From: Colius striatus | Lineage: Eukaryota; Chordata; Aves; Coliiformes; Coliidae | Reading direction: 5' to 3' | Assembly: GCF_028858725.1 (NCBI RefSeq) | Contig: NC_084773.1 | Coordinates: 4,950,350 to 5,014,349, forward strand | DNA length: 64,000 bases | Part shown: piece by piece, positions 57,401-64,000 of the stretch | Numbering within the stretch: position 1 is the first letter of the stretch | Layout: the number at the start of each line of letters is the position of its first letter | The notes under the pieces: generated by a model | Databases searched by the model: none | Told to the model about the DNA's origin: nothing | The model's input: only the letters and a program-made list of their open reading frames with translations | Translations under genes and position numbers: made by a program

Positions 57401-60400
57401 TCATGAGCGTGGGACTCGCTTCACCCTCCCACAAAGCAGAGCAATACTAACTAAAGGTCAGATAATAACATCTCACTTTTGGAAAGCAAAATCTTGGACC
57501 ACAGTTATCAACTTTCACTGGACAAATACAGTAGATTTCTTCCCACAGTGAACCTCAGTGAATTACTCTGTCACCTTTCTTGAACAGTGTTAGCTTCTAC
57601 CTGTTCAGTTCTTGGTGAAAAATACCAGAGGACACATCCCAGCATGTGCATAGGTAAAGTGTGCTCCTCCTAAGCACATGCCTCCTGAGCACATTGAGAG
57701 CTCCTGGCTGTGCTGGGGCTGTACCTGCATGTGGTACATATCCTCAGCAGTCTCCCCCATGGAGCTGTCTGTCAGGATAACCAGGTTTCCTGTCTCACTG
57801 GAGGTGTGTGATGACAGAGAGGACGACGAGTGTCGGACTGAACCCAGCAAGTTCAGTGGGCTGGAATAAAAACAGACAGAACAAGGGCATAATTACCTTT
57901 TGAACCTGTGTTTTAACTTGTGAAGCCTGACTTCTTCCATCTAGTAAGTACCTACAGTCACCTACTGCTTTAGGTAGGGCACCTATAGATGTCAAACACC
58001 TTTGAAAGATCAGGCTGAATAAAAACATACCCACAACTGTGAGTAAATACAAATGAGTGACAACAAGGTTACATGTAAGACAGCAGAGTACATAGGATGT
58101 AAGACCTCACAATCCAAAGCCAGGTTTACACCACGTCAGGAAGCTGGGTGCATATTTGTTTTGTTGATAACAGAACATTCTGAAACCACTCTCCTTTTTA
58201 ACACTGAAGTATGATGAGTGGGAGCAGCTTAAAAAAACATTCCAAGGGAAGCCAAGCATGAGACAGGTCAAAATACAGTTTTCCTTATTGCATCTGTTGG
58301 GCCTCAGTACTAGAGCTGAAGACACAGCCCAGCTGGTGTGCAGGCTGCACCCTGATCTCACTCATCAAATCAATTTTTTCTTTGTCACTCTGAATCACAA
58401 ATACATATTTTGTATGCTACAGGCTCTCCCTGGTTTGCCCTAAGAACTAAAAAAGCCTCTACAGAGGAAGGAAATTTGAAGGGAAATAAAATTATCACCT
58501 AGCCACTAATTGCCAAGGCACTAAAGTAGTATAAGAGCTTACTAAAAAGAATGTCACCATCCTTGATTCGTGTTTCCACAGCTTTGCATGTCAGGCTTTA
58601 AAAACCAGCTAAGCTTTGTAGACTCAGCAAGAGAAAGAAACGTGGAAGAACAATCTCAGCTTTGTAACATCAGTGACATTCCTGTCACTGTTTTTCGTAC
58701 AGGCACAGCTATGTACATTCTCAAATAAACAATTTTATCTGCACACAAACCCATCATTTTGTTGTGAAAATACCAATTTTTATCCTCAATCGTTATGCCA
58801 GAGTTTCTTGATGGGTAGGCAGTTTGAATAAACATCCACGTTTTCAGATGTTTCTGTGACGGCTGAGCCACTTTTTGGTGTTCTGATCAAACACCTTGGC
58901 AATCTTCCTTATATTTGGTTCTGATTTGATGAGAACTATTTGATGTGAACATTTTTTGATCCTTAAAAATGAATCCACATTGAGTCTGGTTCTAAACCAA
59001 GCAATACCTTTTTCCCTTTAAGGTAGATGAGGACCTTTTATTTGCCATTTGCATAACAGAGCAGGAGAAGCTGGAACCTCCAAAGTCAGATTGAATGGGG
59101 AGACGTGAGTGGCAGATGTGTGTTCCTGCCTGTACAGTAAGTAGACTGATATAACAACACCTGGAGGTGCTCAGCTTTCGCTGCAAATTGGATTTCTCAA
59201 CCTTTTGATTCCAGTCCTCAGACTTACTGAATGGAGACAAAAGGCACTTCTGCCAAAACTCATCCTGCTCGTCTTGCAGTATGTTAACCACTTCTTAGAT
59301 CCTTGAATCTTAGTGCAATAATGTGCACAAATCTGAGGTATTTCAGTAGAAAAAACCACCAGGCTACCTGTGTCGATGCACCAGCTTTATGCTCTCTGGG
59401 CTCATGGGTCCGTGTGAAACCAGGACGTTGCTGCGTGGTGTACTACTTCCAGAACAGGCCGGGCTCAGCTTATCCAAACCAGGTAACTCCTGCAAAGGAA
59501 ACATCCTTTAGCTAAGTTGATCATGGGAAGTTTAAAGTTTTCTTCTCAGGAAAATCTTGATCTGTTTCCATGTTCTCTACAGTTATCCTGAGTTTCCACA
59601 GCATAAAGAGCTTCAGTGTTTTACAGCCTCATTCGCTGTTTATTGCCAGGGACACTTTTGATCCACTCTTTCGGGAATTTGGAAGGAAAATAGAGGCCCA
59701 AATTACAGCCACCTACATTTTTCAAAGAAATAATGTGGACTCAAAAATACAGATATTGTCCAAACTCTCAAGAAAGGTAGCGAACTCAAACTGACCACTG
59801 TGACCTGGAGGGATCTCATCTGCTGAGAAAGAGAAAGGCTGCATTTTAAATTTCTGGTGCTGTTATTTCTGGCCATCCTTGTATAATGTTCACTCTTAAG
59901 AATGGAGGGAAAAGCCTTCAAGATAAAAGCTACCTTAGAAAATACATACTCCAGTTGGAAAGTAAAGTGCTAACACACATATTTCATATAATCCTTTCGC
60001 ATTATAGAAACGTATCCTTTAGTTTGGTTGTGGTAATGTTCAAGATGGTGTCTGGGTATCCATAAAGATTTCACTATACCAGGAACAGGAAAATGCACTG
60101 CAAAGTTCTGAGACCCACCTGGGAAAGATGTCTCATCAAGTATAGTTGTCTCAGGATACTAATGTACAGCAAAGTATTATTCCCAGAGGTTATTTGTGCT
60201 TCCAGTATTTAACAGGTGGTTTGAATCATGCTCTGGTTGAATTCTATTGATTATATAGGACAGAGCCACAGTAGTGCATATCCTCACCACCAGTTGGATG
60301 CCTCGATGTAACCACAAGGAATTTCTGTCACTGTCTATATAAACAAACACTTCTGGGGCTGCCTAATCCATGACATGCTACTCCAAATTATGGCAGTTCT

Positions 60401-63372
60401 TTTGAAGAGCCCTTTCTGTTAATCTCTCTTCCTCTGTTTTGCATCATTTTCTTCTAAGACAGTAACTGAAAATTCACCTTTACAATTGTTTTGTGGTGCA
60501 AAGAACACACAAATACTAAAGATTCCAATTGAAAGGTGCAGTTACCACACTTCCTCGGATTCCCCTCTTGCACAGAAATCAAGAAATCTTTTGGTAATTT
60601 GACAGTCCAATAGGTTCCTACCAATGCTGTCTCAGCTCAGTTCTTTTGTGAACCTTACTGCAACTAATAGATGCTTAATCTTAACTCTGAATCATTCAAA
60701 ATGGGGAAAATGGCTGCCAGCTTACATGGTACAGGCTGGATCGCATCATCTGGAACTGGTCTATCAGTTTCTTGTGCAGGGGACGCATTTCTGGGTGTAC
60801 GAATTTCTCGTGGACGGCCAGACCCACTCCTAAGACATGTACCTATTGAAAATAACAAAGGTAACATCACAAAACTTAATGAATGGTGTCTAAGAGGTGG
60901 AACAGAAGCCTGTCCTGCAGCTCTGCTGGGGTGCAAGAACGTACCATAAAATACGCCCCTTCACTTACAAGGCTGTGGATAACTAAGCAAGCGTAGGAGA
61001 CTTGGCAAGGTCACATTACTACAAGTACTTCAAGTGTGAGACAAACATATTTATGTCACGTTGGATTACTTCTGTTGAGAGACAACTGTAAAAAATTACC
61101 AGATTGATTCTCTCTCCAGAGGGAACAGCATCACATCCTCACACAGATAATGCATTGTGACAGAGAAAATCTCTTCCACCCAGTGTCAGAGAAGGGGTCA
61201 AATTTGCCAACAGAGATTTCTAAAAGGAGTTCCTGGTAATTGAGCAGCACAGTGGCAGGGTGGCATGCACAGTCACTCTTTCTGTTGCTCGTTATTTATT
61301 TTGAAAGGTCACTTTTTCAAAGGGCAAACGTAAAATATTAGAGATTGAATGAGATTATATAAGATCTCAGATGAAAGAAAATAGTAATGATAGCAGGCTT
61401 CAGATGCATAGAATTCTCTACATGATCCAAAGTCTGCACAAACAACAACTAATTAATCTTCCAACATTCTCTTGAGGATTAAAAGGAGATAAGCATTATC
61501 TTTATTTTACAGATGGGAAATCTGAAATGCTATTAAGTGATTTGTTGAAGGAACAGGCCTAGTAGCTCTGCTCAGACATGGACACACTGTCTAATTGGGT
61601 ATATCTTGCCAAACTGTCAGTGAAGGAGGACGTGATTTTCTGATTTCACTTCCATCAAAGCATCCAGTTAACTTTATCTACCAAGATGTTTCAATGGAGA
61701 CATTAAGGAAAAATAAAACTGCAGATAATATGAATATGCATTACATTACCCCATCTACCTCTGTCAGTTTAATCTCAAACCTGAACTCTCCTGTCTCTGG
61801 CCATCTTTGAAGGTTACTGGGAAGACATGATTCAAAATGCCCAAAGTGAATGGCAGGCTTGAAACGTGGCAAGGTGACTATTGGCTAATAAATGGAGATA
61901 AAAGAATTAATGTACTTTTAGCTGAGTTTCACCTCATGCCCCATAAGGTGAATGGTTTGCTCATAAACTCCTTGGCCATCTCCCCCCTGGTTTTTGTTTA
62001 TATGTACTTTAGATCTCCTGTATCAAAATCCTTTGCTTTTGACTGAATCAGTTGGATTTGATATGGTCAGATTGACCATCAATGAATCCAGACACTATAA
62101 CAATCTTTCTTTTGCATCTGCAAACCAGTACCTGTTCCTGCATGAGCTCCTTGAGCTGTGTGATCTTCTCTGCATCTCCAGGGTGCTTTGTGATATAATC
62201 CTTATCAAAAAAGGCCTGTCGGAAAAGAAGGGGAAAAAAAAGCCTCTGCTCTACTGGAAGATATTTCATCATAACTTGATGTCAAAGGATGAGAGGAAAA
62301 GGTCAAAAAAGAAAATGAAATATATTAAGCTAACAGCAGCAGCTCAATTTCATTGCTTTCAGCACTCTGGGATCCAGGCAAAGCTACAGTATGGTTCTAA
62401 CAACCTAGATGATTCTGTTGAATCATGAATCTGACCACCTTTCCCCACGTGATAGTCATGAGCAATACCACTAAACCTTGTATCATCATATTTGCATTTT
62501 GTATCGTTTCCTTTCCTTCACACAATTGCCAAACATTAAAGGAATGAAGTGAATAAAGTGGTAAGTAACGTCAAGCACGAAGAGCATTTGCTTCCCGGCT
62601 CTGTTGGGAAGATACATCCCACAGCCCTGCTCCACTCCTGCCATTTGTCAGTATTTCACTCTAGACTCAGCTTTGGCAATGCAGAGTTTGAACAACAGCT
62701 TGCCAAAGATCCCACCAATGACACACTGCACATAAGATCAGTTTAGGGTTCCAGAGTGTCTGAAATTAGGCTAACAAAGGTAATGGTCAAGTAGCACCAA
62801 TTGACAGCTTTCCTGATTGCAGGCTCAATCAGTCTCAATAACCAAGAGCCCCACTGCCTGTATTGCACAATGGATTTATAATGTAAGCAGTATAAGAAGA
62901 TCTGCTTCACTCTTTTACCTGTAAGTGAGGATTTCCAGGTAAGCCAAGTTTCATTCCTGAGAAACCCCACTGTCATCTGTGTCTACTTCAGCGCAACAAC
63001 CCACCTCTACCTTTGGATCCTCCTGCTGATGTGTGGCTATGCAAGCACTGATGCAGAATAACCGAGTAGGAGGTTTAACCTCATATTTAGATAATGTGCA
63101 TGAAAATTTCTTATCTTAAGTCATAGTCTCTTTGGAACAGAAATGAAATTGAAAAAAGGGGATACAAAATGCAGACACAGAGCCTGGCTTACCTCCTGGT
63201 ATCGTGCAATTCCCCCATTAACAGCTGCATCAATCACTCCATTCAGACACATGCTGAGAAGATTAATGTTGCCATGCATTTGTTTATGCTGGTACTGGCT
63301 TATCAGTGTTCTCAGCTCCTGGTTTTTGTTCTCAACCACTTGAATGGCGTTTTCCAAAGGACTTACTTCAAC
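44977..63372 (-). CDS. DOCK3: DOCK3 (MOCA), last eleven coding exons; 5' part beyond the window
   Basis: DOCK3 is a neuronal Rac guanine-nucleotide exchange factor (DOCK-B family), linked to WAVE, Fyn and axon growth. Exons in coding order: 63372-63193, 62215-62132, 60842-60726, 59489-59368, 57860-57725, 57203-57122, 51564-51446, 50226-50139, 46781-46659, 46066-45984, 45483-44977. All introns are GT-AG and phases agree: 1641 nt, 546 aa with the 46659-46781 exon or 505 aa without it. The first three exons encode the end of DHR2, including VIDAAVNGG, which should contain the nucleotide-sensor loop. The rest is the Ser/Pro-rich tail with SH3-binding PxxP motifs ([20 protein letters not shown]), where CRK-type adaptors bind in this family. 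Oddities are the exon-57122 extension carrying a stop, the extra 123-nt exon, and many donors lacking G at +5. Confidence 0.95.
45984..46066 (-). CDS. DOCK3: DOCK3 coding exon HYSLHFDAF
   Basis: Acceptor ATTCCAG ends at 46067; donor GTAAAA starts at 45983. It encodes (G)[19 protein letters not shown] then LPARTLRK and enters in phase 1. Confidence 0.95.
46659..46781 (-). CDS. DOCK3: DOCK3 candidate cassette exon (123 nt, phase 1-1)
   Basis: Acceptor CCTTCAG ends at 46782; donor GTAAGG starts at 46658, a strong donor. It encodes (A)[19 protein letters not shown], then [20 protein letters not shown] and HG. Its length is a multiple of 3 and both flanking junctions stay in frame whether it is used or skipped. 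SSWSLDSG and the following PPVPPR resemble the DOCK4 tail as I remember it, so this is probably an old exon shared by the DOCK3/DOCK4 pair. I do not remember it in the usual human DOCK3 protein. Inclusion in transcripts is not proven. Confidence 0.75.
46782..50138 (-). other. DOCK3: DOCK3 intron
   Basis: A 3.4 kb intron. I see no further exon, repeat family or RNA gene in it. Confidence 0.75.
50139..50226 (-). CDS. DOCK3: DOCK3 coding exon PPNFQRAL
   Basis: Acceptor CCCTTAG ends at 50227; donor GTACTC starts at 50138 and is weak. It encodes [20 protein letters not shown] then DPNLSVAEK plus one base. Confidence 0.94.
51019..51310 (-). mobile_element. CR1 LINE fragment in a DOCK3 intron
   Basis: It begins with the reverse-complemented CR1 3' end (CACAGAATCTCAAGGGCTGG) and continues with AGTGCAACCCCCCTGCCAGA and GAGAACAGCCTGGCTCCATC. 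It resembles the copy at 37690 closely enough to suggest the same subfamily. It is in the same orientation as DOCK3 and is non-coding. Confidence 0.93.
51446..51564 (-). CDS. DOCK3: DOCK3 coding exon [10 protein letters not shown]
   Basis: Acceptor TTTACAG ends at 51565; donor GTACCG starts at 51445 and is weak. It encodes (G)[19 protein letters not shown] and on to [11 protein letters not shown]. Confidence 0.95.
51565..57121 (-). other. DOCK3: DOCK3 intron, 5.6 kb
   Basis: The largest DOCK3 intron here. It holds no recognised repeat. At about 52530-52930 is a more GC-rich island with a 95-codon minus-strand open frame. That frame has no recognisable domain, and I do not call it a gene. Confidence 0.75.
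57122..57203 (-). CDS. DOCK3: DOCK3 coding exon [10 protein letters not shown] (short form)
   Basis: Acceptor CCTATCCTAG ends at 57204; donor GTAAGA starts at 57121. It encodes [20 protein letters not shown] then SAPSSAR plus one base. I chose the short acceptor because the upstream one (CTCCTGCAG, exon start 57269) adds 22 codons ending in TAG. Confidence 0.9.
57204..57269 (-). pseudogene. DOCK3: Decayed 5' extension of the DOCK3 exon (22 codons ending in a stop)
   Basis: The minus strand has a good acceptor (TGCCTCCTGCAG) just before 57269, then 22 codons in the DOCK3 frame: [20 protein letters not shown], then S and TAG. The mammalian protein as I remember it has 22 residues here including RYQGSVTNVSVLS, ending SSSQ. 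The last codon has become TAG (57206-57204), and its AG is the acceptor of the short exon. Using the upstream acceptor would therefore truncate DOCK3. Confidence 0.8.
57725..57860 (-). CDS. DOCK3: DOCK3 coding exon [14 protein letters not shown]
   Basis: Acceptor TATTCCAG ends at 57861; donor GTACAG starts at 57724. It encodes (S)[19 protein letters not shown] and on to [10 protein letters not shown], ending in phase 0. Confidence 0.94.
59368..59489 (-). CDS. DOCK3: DOCK3 coding exon [10 protein letters not shown]
   Basis: Acceptor TTTGCAG ends at 59490; donor GTAGCC starts at 59367. It encodes [20 protein letters not shown] and on to [11 protein letters not shown] plus two bases. The intron 57861-59367 holds nothing else. 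Confidence 0.95.
60726..60842 (-). CDS. DOCK3: DOCK3 coding exon, end of DHR2
   Basis: Acceptor TTCAATAG ends at 60843; donor GTAAGC starts at 60725. It encodes [20 protein letters not shown] and on to [10 protein letters not shown], with phase 0 at both ends. The intron 59490-60725 holds nothing else that I recognise. Confidence 0.96.
62132..62215 (-). CDS. DOCK3: DOCK3 coding exon, DHR2
   Basis: Acceptor TCCGACAG ends at 62216; donor GTACTG starts at 62131. It encodes [20 protein letters not shown] then LKELMQEQ, with phase 0 at both ends. The intron 60843-62131 holds nothing recognised. Confidence 0.96.
63193..63372 (-). CDS. DOCK3: DOCK3 coding exon, DHR2 lobe C
   Basis: Acceptor CCTTCGAG ends at 63373; donor GTAAGC starts at 63192. 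The 60 codons begin [20 protein letters not shown] and end [17 protein letters not shown]. The VIDAAVNGG stretch corresponds to the DOCK nucleotide-sensor loop that helps expel GDP/Mg. The acceptor pyrimidine tract is modest, so the exact 5' end is slightly less certain. Intron 62216-63192 is empty. Confidence 0.93.
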
Positions 63373-64000
63373 CTCGAAGGCAATAAAATATACTGTAATT
63401 TCATGGACACCTTCACTGAGATTTATGCTCTTCCTTGTAATGAAATTATCACTCTAGGACTGCTCAGCGATCTTAGTTTTTACTGCTTTGTAAAAATATC
63501 AGCACCATTAACAAACTTTACTGTTGGCAGTGCTGTATTTCAGGTCACTGAGTTGTATAACTTCTTTCTGTATATCAGAGACACAGCACCAATGTCATTA
63601 TTCCACCTTTTCCCACTGTCTCCATTATACTGTCATGTTCCCTCACATAACTCCCCTGGTTACATTCAGTAATTATTTAGACTAAGTGGTGGAAAAGGGA
63701 CACACTGAATCATTGCTAAGCTTCATCATTTTAAACTGCAAGATTTCAGCCAAAGAACTCTGGAGTTGCCTGTCCCGTGTCCTCAGTAACTCATCATTTC
63801 AAGCCCAAATTACAGGAACTATGAATGTTACCAGTTCTCTTCTCTCCACTTCAAACCAACGAGAGATCCCAGGCAAACTGTGAGTCAAGGTCAGAGTGGT
63901 ACGTTCAATCCACAAGCTCTGCAAAGAGTAATTGAGGATGTGAGGCACACAGTGAATCACAGTCACATCACCTGTAAGCTTACTAGAAGTGCTAAGGGGC
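63373..64000 (-). other. DOCK3: DOCK3 intron reaching the window edge
   Basis: No exon, repeat or RNA gene is visible. The next upstream DOCK3 exon lies beyond the window. Confidence 0.7.

Noticed and set aside
57725-57860. Read-through of the DOCK3 exon after YHMQ into the intron (VQPQHS...)
   Set aside because: The next exon joins cleanly in phase 0 to ASPSTSS, and the read-through residues do not match DOCK3.

Overview
The window is nuclear DNA from a bird. Genes have introns with GT-AG splice sites. CpG islands lie at the promoters of RBM15B and MANF. The only interspersed repeats I can name are CR1 LINE fragments with typical avian 3' ends, near 12.8, 21.3, 37.9 and 51.1 kb. The gene order DCAF1 - RBM15B - MANF - DOCK3 is the order I know from human 3p21. 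I cannot name the species.

Layout. Positions 1-22054 (+) hold the last ten coding exons of DCAF1 (VPRBP), the CRL4 ubiquitin ligase receptor. They cover most of the WD40 propeller, including both DDB1-contact WDxR motifs, and the acidic C-terminal tail. An 11.2 kb intron lies inside the tail-coding region. From 22055 to about 29090 comes the DCAF1 3' UTR, a 51-bp minisatellite of about 19 units (23.4-24.4 kb), unremarkable sequence, and an isolated CpG island (27.4-27.6 kb). RBM15B (-, 29335-32101) is a single-exon gene for a SPEN-family protein with three RRMs and a SPOC domain. Its frame is broken at a run of ten C on the + strand. MANF (-, 32568-37150) is complete in four coding exons and encodes 180 aa. 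Its poly(A) signal lies about 420 bp from the RBM15B start codon. A CR1 fragment and repeat-poor sequence follow. DOCK3 (-, 44977 to beyond 64000) contributes its last eleven coding exons: the end of the DHR2 RacGEF domain and the proline/serine-rich tail, followed by a long 3' UTR.

The genes do not form an operon-like unit. DCAF1 and RBM15B converge, with the minisatellite and the CpG island between their 3' ends. RBM15B, MANF and DOCK3 run in tandem on the minus strand.

The most interesting points are in the DOCK3 tail. (1) At 57204-57269, a 22-codon exon extension that I recall from the mammalian protein is still recognisable, but it ends in an in-frame TAG whose AG is also the acceptor of the short form. 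(2) At 46659-46781 there is a frame-neutral 123-nt exon that resembles DOCK4 and is absent from the mammalian DOCK3 protein as I remember it. Other points are the RBM15B frameshift, the G-rich minisatellite, and the orphan CpG island.

Comparisons with human or DOCK4 proteins are from memory and were not aligned.
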